Position numbers and translations under genes: made by a program. From Roseovarius sp. ZX-A-9 (lineage in GTDB: Bacteria; Pseudomonadota; Alphaproteobacteria; Rhodobacterales; Rhodobacteraceae): DNA of 47,078 bases. Below the pieces are notes generated by a model that was not told the DNA's origin, did not search any database, and worked only from the letters and a program-made list of their open reading frames with translations. The stretch covers positions 1-47,078 of the forward strand of contig NZ_JAPWHW010000026.1 in NCBI RefSeq assembly GCF_028369135.1, read 5' to 3'. The number at the start of each line of letters is the position of its first letter. Position 1 is the stretch's first letter. Positions 8,275 to 16,560 of the stretch are shown one piece after another.

Positions 8275-8304
8275 GTTGGCACCCGGTTTCCCTTGGGTGC
8301 CAAC
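8275..8304 (+). terminator. Perfect 10-bp stem-loop after the binding-protein gene
   Basis: GTTGGCACCC (8275-8284) and GGGTGCCAAC (8295-8304) are perfectly complementary around a 10-base loop. The structure sits 25 bases after the binding-protein stop and 32 bases before the next start, with no T-run after it. Such hairpins often protect the 3' end of abundant binding-protein mRNA while allowing partial read-through, so I regard it as an intercistronic stabiliser or attenuator. Confidence 0.6.
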
Positions 8305-8336
8305 ACGTAAGTTTCCAAAAAATCGGAATAAGTCAA

Positions 8337-9392
8337 ATGTCTAACGAAAATCGACGCGGCCTCGCCCAGACAGTTCTGGGGCTGGTAGATGGCAACGACC
8401 TCGGAGTTACGCTTGCCCATGAACATATCTATATTGACGGAACGTTCATGTTCGTGGAACCGACTGAGATCAGCCAGCGTCAGAAGGCGCACGAGAAAAT
8501 ATCGCTCGAGAACCGCGATTGGGTTGGCTACCACTGGACCTCCAACTGGCACAATGTCGAACTCAAGGATGAAGAGGTTGCCTTGTCGGAACTGGGTCAT
8601 TTCGTGGCCGCAGGCGGCCGAACGATCGTTGACCCTACGAATATAGGCCTGGCACGCGATCCAGTAGGGCTTGCGCGTGTTTCCCGGCTCACAAACACAC
8701 ACGTGATCATGGGGTCCGGTTACTACATCGGCCCGACGCACCCTGATACCCTGAACGATCTCAGCGAAGATGACGTGACCAGAGAAATTATCAGGGATAT
8801 CGAGGAAGGTGTTGGGGATACGGGAATCCGCGCCGGGCTTATCGGTGAGATCGGATGCACATATCCTTGGTGGGACAATGAAAAGAAGAGTTTAAGAGCC
8901 GCAACAGAGGCCCAAAAAGAGACCGGTGCCGCCTTGATGGTTCATCCGGGCCGTGAACCGGAATCGCCTATCGAAATCGCCGAGATAGTCGACAAGGCTG
9001 GTGGTGATCTTTCACGCACGATCATCTGCCATATCGACCGGACCTGCCTTGATCGTGCTTGGCTCAAGGATCTGGCGGATACGGGCGTCTATCTTGAATA
9101 TGACCTGTATGGCAACGAAAGCTCGTACTATCCGCCGAACCCAAAGGTGGATATGCCGTCGGATGCGCAAAGAATGGATGCTGTTCTCTGGCATTTCGAA
9201 CAGGGTTACGAGCGTCAGATTCTGTTATCCCATGACATTGCGACAAAACACAGATTACACGCCTATGGCGGTCCGGGGTATGACCATCTGATCACAAATA
9301 TCATTCCACGGTTGCGCAAACGCGGGCTGTCCGAAGAACAGGTTGCGACAGTGTTCGTCGATAATCCGGCCACCGTGTTCAGCTTCGCCTGA
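8337..9392 (+). CDS. Phosphotriesterase-family metal-dependent hydrolase (probable lactonase or amidohydrolase)
   Basis: A 351-residue TIM-barrel hydrolase of the phosphotriesterase family (COG1735 type). All metal-site residues are visible: HxH in TLAHEHI (H28, H30), Glu171 in LIGEIG at the position of the bridging carboxylated Lys of classical phosphotriesterase, H203 in MVHPG, H232 in ICHIDRT and D300 in LLSHDIAT. Members with a bridging Glu are typically of unknown or lactonase/esterase-like function. In this operon it could open a lactone or hydrolyse an amide produced after the Rieske step; that is inference. No strong Shine-Dalgarno sequence is seen before ATG 8337 (AATAAGTCAA), which may mean lower translation than the binding protein. 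Confidence 0.85.
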   Translation: MSNENRRGLAQTVLGLVDGNDLGVTLAHEHIYIDGTFMFVEPTEISQRQKAHEKISLENRDWVGYHWTSNWHNVELKDEEVALSELGHFVAAGGRTIVDPTNIGLARDPVGLARVSRLTNTHVIMGSGYYIGPTHPDTLNDLSEDDVTREIIRDIEEGVGDTGIRAGLIGEIGCTYPWWDNEKKSLRAATEAQKETGAALMVHPGREPESPIEIAEIVDKAGGDLSRTIICHIDRTCLDRAWLKDLADTGVYLEYDLYGNESSYYPPNPKVDMPSDAQRMDAVLWHFEQGYERQILLSHDIATKHRLHAYGGPGYDHLITNIIPRLRKRGLSEEQVATVFVDNPATVFSFA

Positions 9393-9448
9393 GTGTCGCG
9401 GGTCAGCCGGTGTCCCGCACTCGTGCTTTCCCGGAAAACCTAATCACA

Positions 9449-10441
9449 ATGGATGAGAAAATGGTGCACTTGCACATCGAAAACTGTTCGAAACTGGGTG
9501 AAATATTTGAAACCACTCAAGAGCGCCTAGACCGTGCTTTGGAGCGCCATCCCGACATCGCCAACAAAGTCAAGATCACGATGGGAACGGACGGCAAGGG
9601 CTTCAGGGACGACATGTCCACCGCGGATGCGTTGTTTTGCTGGGATTTTGAGCGTGAAAACGTAACCGAATTTGCCCCGTCACTGCGGTGGATTCACTTG
9701 CAGGGAGCGGGTGTGAACCATCTGTTGCCCCTGACTTGGGTGCCAGAGGATGTTTGCCTCACGAACAGCCGTGGCGTTCATGGTGAGCGCGCAAGCGAGT
9801 ATGTCTTTATGGGCATGCTTGCGCTCAACAACCGTTTGCCGGAGATGATGACCAACCAGCGCAAGGCAAAATGGGAAAAGCTTCACAGTAGCCGGATTCG
9901 AGGCAAAACGGTCTTGATTTATGGCGTCGGTCACGTGGGGGGGGACGTTGCCAGAATTGCCAGAAGTTTCGGACTTCGCGTGATCGGTATTCGAAGAACG
10001 GGTAAGGATCATGAATATGTGGATGACATGTACCAACCACAGGATCTTGCCAAATTGCTGCCATTGGCTGACTTCATCGTTGTTACTGCCCCCCACACCC
10101 CGTCAACTGAACGTGTATTTGGCCAAGACGCCTTTGACCTGATGAAAACCGGGGCAGGTTTCGTGAATTACAGCCGCGCGGATCTGGTTGACTACGCGGC
10201 CTTGCAGCGGGTTTTGGAGGCGGGAAAGATCAGTGCGGTTGTCGATGTCTTTGATCAGGAACCCCTGCCTGAAACATCACCCTTGTGGCAAACACCAAAT
10301 CTGATCATCACGCCACATTCATCGTCGAATGATCCCGATCATCACGCAGATCGAAGTCTGGACCTCTTGTTTGAAAATCTCGGCCGGTTCATTGACGGCC
10401 GGGAACTGAAAAACACGGTCGACCTGGACCAGCAATATTAG
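9449..10441 (+). CDS. D-2-hydroxyacid dehydrogenase, NAD(P)-dependent
   Basis: A 330-residue D-isomer-specific 2-hydroxyacid dehydrogenase (glyoxylate/hydroxypyruvate reductase-like). The Rossmann motif GVGHVGGDVARIA lies near residue 160. Catalytic residues are present: Arg in NYSRADLVD, Glu in VFDQEPLPE and His in ITPHSSS. It would interconvert a 2-keto acid and a D-2-hydroxy acid in the cytoplasm. The start is uncertain: ATG 9449 has little ribosome-binding sequence, ATG 9461 has GGATGAGAAA just upstream, and a GTG at 9410 would add 13 residues. It sits between the hydrolase and the transporter in one operon, with 4 bases before the MFS gene. Confidence 0.85.
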   Translation: MDEKMVHLHIENCSKLGEIFETTQERLDRALERHPDIANKVKITMGTDGKGFRDDMSTADALFCWDFERENVTEFAPSLRWIHLQGAGVNHLLPLTWVPEDVCLTNSRGVHGERASEYVFMGMLALNNRLPEMMTNQRKAKWEKLHSSRIRGKTVLIYGVGHVGGDVARIARSFGLRVIGIRRTGKDHEYVDDMYQPQDLAKLLPLADFIVVTAPHTPSTERVFGQDAFDLMKTGAGFVNYSRADLVDYAALQRVLEAGKISAVVDVFDQEPLPETSPLWQTPNLIITPHSSSNDPDHHADRSLDLLFENLGRFIDGRELKNTVDLDQQY

Positions 10442-10445
10442 GGAA

Positions 10446-11795
10446 ATGTCAGAGTTCGAGAGCCGTTGGCACTCGGGTCTCTCATTCCCGCATTTGGCAA
10501 TGAAAAGAATGACATCTCAATGTAAGGTCCGCGTGGCTAAGCGAACCCGGTATCCCCTTTTGCTATCCGGCGTTGTCATCAACTTTCTTATGGGTGTCAT
10601 GTACGGCTGGGGCATTCTACTTGCACCGTTGGAAGGTTTTCTGGATCTCCCCCGCTCTGCGTTGAGCATCGTGCCGGGGATAGGGCTGATGTGCTTTACC
10701 TTGGGGGTTTATGTCCACGACCCAATCGCGCGACGGATGTCACCTTCTGTTCTGGCGCCACTGGTCGTTCTGGTCGCGGGGGCAGGCCACTTTCTGTTTT
10801 TCCTGCTTCCCGGATATATGAGTTTGTTGCTGGGTCCGGGCGTCATCTTTGGCACAGCGGCGGGTATTGGTTACGGCCTTTCAATTGCCTATGCACAGGC
10901 GGCCTACCGGAAAAACGAAGGTTTAGCGGTGGGCATAGTGGTGGCGTCTTTCGCTGCAAGCGGAATGGCATTGTCAGCGGTCGCGGTAACCACGGGGATT
11001 TCCCAAGCTCAGATTCCAAATCTGTTTGGGATACTCGCGTTGATCTATCTCGTCGTATCCCCGTTACTTTGGAAGTTGCTGAACACAGAAGACGCCAGAG
11101 TTGACCAAAATTGGAAAGACCCAGCTGGAAGTCGCATAGCTATGGGCAAGCCATTCTTGGGTTTTGGCATCGCTTTTTTTGCATTTTGCTACATTGGGCT
11201 CATGATCATGAGCCACGGCGTTGCCATCTTGCGCGAGCTCGGGGCCGCAGACCATCTCTCGGTATTGGCACCTTTTGTGCTCAACTCGGGTTACCTGGTC
11301 GGCGCGCTGCTGGGCGGAGTTTTCGTAGAACGCAGCTCCCCAAAAATGGCACCCATGATTGGCTTGAGTGTTCTTCTTCTGGGCCTGCTGGCATTGAATG
11401 CCGGTTTTCCGGTTGGCGTTTGGATTGTTGCAATCCTTGTACTGGGGGTGGGTTTCGGATCGACGGTGACAATGTTTGTTACTCTCTTGGCGCACCGCTA
11501 CGGCAGCGCGAATGCCGGTTTTTTGTTTGGACGGCTAAATGTGGGGTACGGGCTAGCTGGTCTTACGGCGCCGTCAATTACGGGGCTGCTGTATGATTTC
11601 GGCGGCAGTTACAGATTGCCAATCCTTGCAGGCGCAACGTTCGGAGCGTTGGGGCTGTTCGCGCTGTTTGCAAGTCGGTCTTCGGACAAGGCCACAGTCT
11701 CTGAAGCAGCCGGGGAAAGCATTTCGCCTGCGGTTCACGACACGGAAAAAACCAAAGAAACGCGACACATCACAGGAGCAAACCGCAATGAGTAA
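10446..11795 (+). CDS. MFS transporter, OFA (oxalate/formate antiporter)-like
   Basis: A 449-residue membrane protein with about 12 hydrophobic segments, beginning near residue 38 (LLLSGVVINFLMGVMYGWG) and ending near residue 410 before a hydrophilic tail. The opening GVMYGWGILLAPLEG and the repeat around LFGRLNVGYGLAGLTAPSITG match the OFA branch of the major facilitator superfamily, whose members move monocarboxylates or dicarboxylates. It probably exports or imports an organic acid connected with the two flanking dehydrogenases. ATG 10446 has AGGG just before it; ATG 10500 is an alternative and would remove an unusual hydrophilic N-terminus. The 3' end overlaps the next gene by 8 bases. 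Confidence 0.85.
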   Translation: MSEFESRWHSGLSFPHLAMKRMTSQCKVRVAKRTRYPLLLSGVVINFLMGVMYGWGILLAPLEGFLDLPRSALSIVPGIGLMCFTLGVYVHDPIARRMSPSVLAPLVVLVAGAGHFLFFLLPGYMSLLLGPGVIFGTAAGIGYGLSIAYAQAAYRKNEGLAVGIVVASFAASGMALSAVAVTTGISQAQIPNLFGILALIYLVVSPLLWKLLNTEDARVDQNWKDPAGSRIAMGKPFLGFGIAFFAFCYIGLMIMSHGVAILRELGAADHLSVLAPFVLNSGYLVGALLGGVFVERSSPKMAPMIGLSVLLLGLLALNAGFPVGVWIVAILVLGVGFGSTVTMFVTLLAHRYGSANAGFLFGRLNVGYGLAGLTAPSITGLLYDFGGSYRLPILAGATFGALGLFALFASRSSDKATVSEAAGESISPAVHDTEKTKETRHITGANRNE

Positions 11796-12696
11796 GATTG
11801 GATTTATCGGATTGGGGATAATGGGAGCGCAGATGGCGGGGCACCTTATTGACGCAGGTCATGAGCTCCACAGCACAGTCCATAACACGCCGGCCCCAAC
11901 ATGGCTGGTAGAGCGCGGGCTGGTACTGCACCCAAGCGCTAGGGAAGTGACCGAGAATTCGGACATCATCATCACCATGCTTCCAGACACCCCGCAGGTC
12001 GAAGAGGTTCTGGTAGGAGCGGACGGCATCGGCAATGCCACGCTAAAGGGTAAGCTGATCATTGATATGAGCTCCATTTCTCCCGTTGCGACTGCTGATA
12101 TTGCGGCACAGCTTGAAAAGTTGGGCTGCGATTTTGTTGATGCGCCGGTATCGGGCGGAGAAGTTGGCGCTAAAAACGCGACTTTGAGCATTATGTGCGG
12201 AGGCTCTGACAAAGCCTTTTCCCGGGCGCTACCGTTGTTCGAGATTATGGGAAAAAATATCACGCATGTGGGGGCCGCCGGGACAGGCCAGACGGCAAAG
12301 GTGGCCAACCAGATAATTGTTGCGCTGAATATCCAGGCAGTGGCCGAAGCCTTGGTTTTCGCCTCCAAGGCGGGTGCGGATCCCCGGCGGGTGCGCGAGG
12401 CATTGATGGGTGGTTTCGCATCTTCGAAAATACTTGAGGTCCACGGAGAACGTATGATCGACCGGACGTTTGATCCGGGATTTCGGATCAAACTCCATCA
12501 CAAGGACCTGAGACTGGCACTTTCCAGCGCTCAGGACATCAGTGTTTCTCTGCCAAATACCGCCAGTTGCCACCAATTGATGAATGCGTGCTTGGCTCAA
12601 GGACTGGGCGATACAGACCATTCTGCCCTGGTCAGAATTATCGAACTTCTTTCAGATCATCAGATCGATGGTGCGAATGGATCACAACAGCCTTAA
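11788..12696 (+). CDS. Beta-hydroxyacid dehydrogenase, tartronate-semialdehyde-reductase-like
   Basis: A 302-residue member of the 3-hydroxyisobutyrate / 2-hydroxy-3-oxopropionate reductase family. Visible hallmarks are the N-terminal Rossmann motif IGFIGLGIMGAQMAGHL, the substrate-binding segment DAPVSGGEVGAKNATLSIMCGG split over residues about 118-140, and the catalytic Lys in TAKVANQIIV. The sequence is closest in feel to GlxR/GarR (tartronate semialdehyde to D-glycerate), but a methylmalonate-semialdehyde-type activity cannot be excluded. ATG 11788 follows AGGAG with 10 bases spacing and overlaps the MFS stop by 8 bases, indicating translational coupling. It is the last gene of module A. 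Confidence 0.85.
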   Translation: MSKIGFIGLGIMGAQMAGHLIDAGHELHSTVHNTPAPTWLVERGLVLHPSAREVTENSDIIITMLPDTPQVEEVLVGADGIGNATLKGKLIIDMSSISPVATADIAAQLEKLGCDFVDAPVSGGEVGAKNATLSIMCGGSDKAFSRALPLFEIMGKNITHVGAAGTGQTAKVANQIIVALNIQAVAEALVFASKAGADPRRVREALMGGFASSKILEVHGERMIDRTFDPGFRIKLHHKDLRLALSSAQDISVSLPNTASCHQLMNACLAQGLGDTDHSALVRIIELLSDHQIDGANGSQQP

Positions 12697-12736
12697 ACGG
12701 TTGTTATCATGTTAACTTATTGCAACCATCTCAAGT

Positions 12737-12768
12737 GCAGCGAGCGTCAATCAGGCGACGCTTGCTGC
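12737..12768 (+). terminator. Stem-loop after module A
   Basis: GCAGCGAGCGTC (12737-12748) pairs with GACGCTTGCTGC (12757-12768) with one G-T pair and an 8-base loop. It lies 40 bases after the last module A gene. There is no T-run, so it is a candidate terminator or 3' stabiliser only. Confidence 0.4.
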
Positions 12769-12815
12769 GCTCTCCAAGCGTCGAATGCTTCCAGTCGGTG
12801 ATAACGAGTTGTGAG

Positions 12816-12900
12816 GGCTGCGGGTGGTACTACAATGAAGAACGGCCACACAGTGCGAGCGGCGACAACGCTTCGATAGCACAGTATGTAACAAAAACAG
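12816..12900 (+). pseudogene. C-terminal scar of an IS3-family transposase (OrfB)
   Basis: The plus strand encodes WYYNEERPHSASGDNAS beginning near 12825. The YNEERPHSAxG block is the well-known C-terminal signature of IS3-family OrfB integrases, where its Glu region forms the end of the DDE domain. The fragment retains only about 25-30 residues and no start or inverted repeats are seen. It marks an old IS insertion at the boundary between modules A and B. Confidence 0.65.
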
Positions 12901-12919
12901 GGGCAGATTTGTTGCCCCC
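12894..12919 (-). terminator. Rho-independent terminator of the leftward M24 operon
   Basis: On the minus strand, GGGGCA and TGCCCC form a 6-bp stem (12918-12913 with 12905-12900) with a 7-base loop, followed by TGTTTTTG. It lies 8 bases after the stop of the M24 gene. Stem plus T-run is the textbook layout. Confidence 0.7.
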
Positions 12920-12926
12920 GCTATTT

Positions 12927-14096
12927 TCAAATAACAGGCAGTTCGGGAGCGGCGCGTGTGGTCAAGAGGCCGCCACCTTCTGGAGTTACGACGATGTTTT
13001 CTTCATGAACCATCATCATCCCATCCCCATAGGACAGTGAGGGTTCCAGGGTCAGCACCATGTTCTCCTGCAGCACCGTGCCGACGCCTGCCATGTGCGA
13101 GGGCTGTTCAGTCAGTTGCATGCCCAGCCCGTGACCCAGCCGGCCGATATCGCCGCCGCTGTCGTCCAGTTCGGAAATGACCGCAGACATCGCGGAAAAC
13201 AGGTCGTGACAGGTATTGCCCGGTCGCGCGGCTTCGAGCCCGGCCTCGGTGGCGCGCCACAGCACGTCATAAGCGCGTCGGGCGCTGTCATCAGCGCGGC
13301 CGATGGCCCAGTTCCGGTCGAAATCACAGAAATAGCCATCCCAGACACAGCCGGTGTCGAGCATCAGCACGTCGCCTGCGGTCAGCGGACGGCGTGAGGG
13401 CGGCGAGATACAGTCGGCATAGCCGCCCTGATCCGCCGCGCCGACCACATAGGGGGCGTCATCCGCGCCCTGTGCCAGCGCCTCGCGGCGGAAGCGGCGG
13501 AACAGCTCCTCGAACGGAAGGCCCAGGCTCACCATCTCGGGGACACGTTCGAAGGTGGCCGAGCCGATGGCGCAGATATGGGCGAGCTTTTCGATCTCGA
13601 CCGGTGACTTGACCATGCGGAGCCCCTGAACGAGCCCGGTGGCATCTGCGATCTCGAGCCCGGGCAGGGCTGCGATCAGCCACTCCCAGTCGCCCAGTGG
13701 CATCCGCAGCAGCGTTTCATGCCCCTTGAGCACACCCAATCGGGATTTGGCGCGGGCGAGCGGCATCAGCAGCTCTGTCAGCAGGCTGACGCCGTCATCC
13801 TCGGGCACAGGGGCCGACCAGGTTCGCACGTCATCGAGCCATGAGCGCCGCATCAGTTCGGCGCCGATTTCCGGGATGACGGCCACGGGTTTGCCCTCGG
13901 CCGGCACAAAGACGAACCACGGCCGGGTCGGGCTCTGCCAGAAGAGGGTCTGGAAGCCGGTGAAATACCGCACCTCGGGTTCGGTCATCAGCAGCATGCC
14001 GTCGAGGCCGTCCCTGGCCATCAGCGCCTGGGCGCGTTTGGTCCTTGCCTCGAATTCCTCGTTGGGAAACCCTCTGTCGAGAGTATTAGGCTGCAT
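12927..14096 (-). CDS. M24-family metallohydrolase (Xaa-Pro peptidase / DoeA-like), metal site intact
   Basis: A 389-residue pita-bread-fold M24 protein. All five dinuclear metal ligands are visible: D247 and D258 in LDTGCVWDGYFCDFD, H322 in GHGLGM, E351 in LTLEPS and E365 in VHEEN. It is therefore likely an active aminopeptidase P-like or amide hydrolase. The family also includes ectoine hydrolase (DoeA/EutD), and the partner genes here (EutA-like racemase, PLP lyase, ehu-type transporter) partly resemble ectoine gene sets. No other core ectoine enzyme is recognised, so I do not assign that role. GGAGGGG precedes ATG 14096, which overlaps the end of the PLP-lyase gene by 11 bases. It is the last gene of the GntR-controlled leftward operon. 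Confidence 0.85.
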   Translation of the reverse strand: MQPNTLDRGFPNEEFEARTKRAQALMARDGLDGMLLMTEPEVRYFTGFQTLFWQSPTRPWFVFVPAEGKPVAVIPEIGAELMRRSWLDDVRTWSAPVPEDDGVSLLTELLMPLARAKSRLGVLKGHETLLRMPLGDWEWLIAALPGLEIADATGLVQGLRMVKSPVEIEKLAHICAIGSATFERVPEMVSLGLPFEELFRRFRREALAQGADDAPYVVGAADQGGYADCISPPSRRPLTAGDVLMLDTGCVWDGYFCDFDRNWAIGRADDSARRAYDVLWRATEAGLEAARPGNTCHDLFSAMSAVISELDDSGGDIGRLGHGLGMQLTEQPSHMAGVGTVLQENMVLTLEPSLSYGDGMMMVHEENIVVTPEGGGLLTTRAAPELPVI

Positions 14097-15279
14097 CTCG
14101 CCCCTCCATGATCATCTTGAAGATCGCCGGGTCGGTGACCCCTTCGGAGCCGATCAATAGCACCCGGGAGGTGCCGTCGAGCCCCAGCTTCTCCGACAAG
14201 GCTGGATCCTGGCGCGAAGCGATCAGCGCCGCAAGCCCGGCCACTGCGCTTTCACCGGCTTCGATGGGCGTGTCACCACCCAGCGGACGCGCCAGCAGCC
14301 GCACGCTGGGTGCGACGAGAACCTCGGGGATGGTGAGAAAATCGCTGGCCTCTTCGGCGAGGATTTCCCATGCCATTTCGGAAGGCTCGCCGCAGGACAG
14401 CCCTGCCATGAGCGTTTCCTGCGCGATGGTGAAGTTGGTGGCCTTGCCGGTTTTGGCGCTCTCAAAGAGGCAGGCGGCGAGCTCGGGCTCGACGATGACC
14501 ACGCGCGGGGACGCATCGCCCCAATATTGGCGCAGGCCTGCCACGACACCGGCAGCCAGGCCGCCGACGCCGCCCTGAAGGAACACATGGGTCGGGGCGT
14601 CGTCCAGCGACTCGCAGATTTCCTGAACCATGACGCCATATCCCGCCATCACGTCGCGCGGTGGCATCGAATAGCCGGGCCAGGAGGTGTCGGAGACCAC
14701 GAACCAGTTGTTCGCCTCGGCTTCGGTTTTGGCCAGCAGAACGGATTCGTCATAATCGCCCTTGATGCGAATGACCTCGGCCCCCAACTCGCGCATGGCC
14801 TCGGCGCGGCCTTCGCTGACCTCGGCGTGAATGTAGATCCGGCAGGGGGCGCCAAATCGCTGGCAGCCCCAGGCCAGGGACCGGCCGTGATTGCCGTCGG
14901 TGGCGGAAACGAGGGTGATCTCGGCGCAATCGCTGGCGTGTTTGCCATTGCGAATATCGGCCAGCGGCACTTCGCGGCCGAGCTTGGCCGAGATTTCGCG
15001 CTGCAGGACGCGTAGCGCAGCGTAGGAGCCACCGAGCGCCTTGAAGCTGCCCAGGCCAAAGCGCGGGCCTTCGTGTTTGTAGAAGATCTCTGCGACGTCC
15101 ACCTCCTGCGCAAGCGCGCCCAGCGAGACCAGTGGGGTCGGCTCGTAGCCGTCCCATTGGGTGATCTCGTCACGCGCGGTGGCGAAATCCTCGCGCGAGA
15201 GCACGCGTTCGGGGGCATTGCCGGTCTTGCGGGTGGCGGCCACATGGGCCACGCCGCCGCGGGGTAGGAGATTTGTCAT
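14086..15279 (-). CDS. dpaL: Diaminopropionate ammonia-lyase (PLP fold-type II)
   Basis: A 397-residue PLP enzyme. The PLP Lys is K80 in GSFKALGG. The catalytic Asp motif DGNHGRSLAW and the family-specific VVSDTSWPGY segment (Asp equivalent to D189 of the E. coli enzyme) are both present, separating it from ordinary threonine dehydratases. The expected reaction is 2,3-diaminopropionate to pyruvate plus two ammonia; the E. coli family member YgeX acts on both stereoisomers. ATG 15279 has AAGGA upstream; the longer frame has no homology. Its ATG overlaps the stop of the M20 gene in an ATGA. The pairing with an M20 hydrolase recalls ygeX-ygeY in E. coli, suggesting release of diaminopropionate from an acylated precursor. 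Confidence 0.88.
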   Translation of the reverse strand: MTNLLPRGGVAHVAATRKTGNAPERVLSREDFATARDEITQWDGYEPTPLVSLGALAQEVDVAEIFYKHEGPRFGLGSFKALGGSYAALRVLQREISAKLGREVPLADIRNGKHASDCAEITLVSATDGNHGRSLAWGCQRFGAPCRIYIHAEVSEGRAEAMRELGAEVIRIKGDYDESVLLAKTEAEANNWFVVSDTSWPGYSMPPRDVMAGYGVMVQEICESLDDAPTHVFLQGGVGGLAAGVVAGLRQYWGDASPRVVIVEPELAACLFESAKTGKATNFTIAQETLMAGLSCGEPSEMAWEILAEEASDFLTIPEVLVAPSVRLLARPLGGDTPIEAGESAVAGLAALIASRQDPALSEKLGLDGTSRVLLIGSEGVTDPAIFKMIMEGRDAA

Positions 15280-16427
15280 GCTTGGTCCTTTCGATGGGGC
15301 AGGCGGCTCCGTACCAGATCGGCCCAAAAGGCCGCGCCTACGGGCAGGAGCGCGTCGTTGAAATCGTAATCCGCGGCGTGCAGCGGTTGGCCGTGGGGGC
15401 CGGTGTCACCATTGCCTAGCAGAATGAAACAGCCAGGCACTGCGTTGGCGAAATGGGCGAAATCCTCGGAAAAGCTCATCGGGGGGCGATCAGGGATCGT
15501 GTCCAACCCGCTGGCGCGGGCGGTTTCGATCACTGCCTCGGTCGGCCCGTCAGCGTTGATCACCTCGACGAATTCAGTGTTGAAGCTCATCGTGGCCTTG
15601 ACGCCATGGGTCGCGGCGACGCCGTCGACGATCTGGCGCATGAATCTCTCGATCGCCTGGCGGTCTTCGGGCAGACGGGCGCGCACATCGCCCTTGAGCG
15701 TGGCGCGACCCGGCAGGACATTGCGCTGTCCGTCGGTAAGGAACTCGGTCACCGAGACGACGGCCCCGGCCCCCGGGGCGAGCTTGCGCGAGACGATGGT
15801 CTGAAGGGCGAGCACCATTTCGGCACCGACGGTGATCGCATCGACACCCACATGCGGCATGGAGGCATGGCCGCCCTGACCGGCGATCTCGATTTCGAAA
15901 AGGCTCTCGCTGGCGCAGATTTGGCCTTTGCGGGTCGAGAGCTGACCGAGCGGGGCGCCGGGCAGGTTGTGGATGCCGTAAACCTCTTCGATGGGGAAGC
16001 GATCGAGGAAACCCTCCTCGAGCATCGCTCGGGCACCCAGCCCGTGTTCCTCATTGGGCTGAAAGATGAAAACGACGGTGCCGTCTAAATCCCGTGTTTC
16101 AGCGAGCAGTTCGGCGGCGCCAAGGAGCATGGCCATATGGCCGTCATGGCCGCAGGCATGCATCACACCGGCGGTTTGCGAGACATAGTCATGGGTGCTC
16201 GCTTCGGTGATCGGTAGCGCGTCCATGTCAGCGCGTAACCCGATAGCGCGGTTGCCGCTCCCGGCGCGCAGGATACCGACGACGCCGCGCCCCTCGTGCA
16301 CTTCGAGCCCAAGGTCGCGCAGCAATTCAGCGACCCGTGATTTGGTGCGATCCTCCTGAAAGCCCAATTCGGGATGGCGATGGAAATCGCGGCGGAGTGC
16401 AGTCAGTTTGGTAGGGAAATCGGCCAT
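15276..16427 (-). CDS. M20-family amidohydrolase (N-acyl amino acid / hippurate hydrolase type)
   Basis: A 383-residue M20D-type amidohydrolase. Metal and catalytic motifs are in order: LRADMDALP, MHACGHDGHMAM (Cys and His ligands), QPNEEHGLGA (catalytic Glu pair), YGIHNLPG, and the C-terminal GPHGQPLHAADYDFND His. This group removes acyl groups from amino acids, indole conjugates or diaminopimelate derivatives. GGAGG lies just upstream of ATG 16427. The gene follows the GntR gene by 133 bases and is translationally coupled to the diaminopropionate ammonia-lyase, so an N-acylated diamino acid is a sensible substrate guess. The spacer from GntR includes AT-rich sequence that could hold a second promoter. 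Confidence 0.88.
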   Translation of the reverse strand: MADFPTKLTALRRDFHRHPELGFQEDRTKSRVAELLRDLGLEVHEGRGVVGILRAGSGNRAIGLRADMDALPITEASTHDYVSQTAGVMHACGHDGHMAMLLGAAELLAETRDLDGTVVFIFQPNEEHGLGARAMLEEGFLDRFPIEEVYGIHNLPGAPLGQLSTRKGQICASESLFEIEIAGQGGHASMPHVGVDAITVGAEMVLALQTIVSRKLAPGAGAVVSVTEFLTDGQRNVLPGRATLKGDVRARLPEDRQAIERFMRQIVDGVAATHGVKATMSFNTEFVEVINADGPTEAVIETARASGLDTIPDRPPMSFSEDFAHFANAVPGCFILLGNGDTGPHGQPLHAADYDFNDALLPVGAAFWADLVRSRLPHRKDQA

Positions 16428-16560
16428 TGCGCACCTCCTGGAGTGTTCGGCATCAAGATAGTCACAGCGAGCGTTATTTTGCGTCAAAGTTTACAATAAG
16501 TGAGATGTTTTCAGTCTGCTTTAGTTGAATTTGTGATCTTTTTCGGAAGGCATCTGCGGA

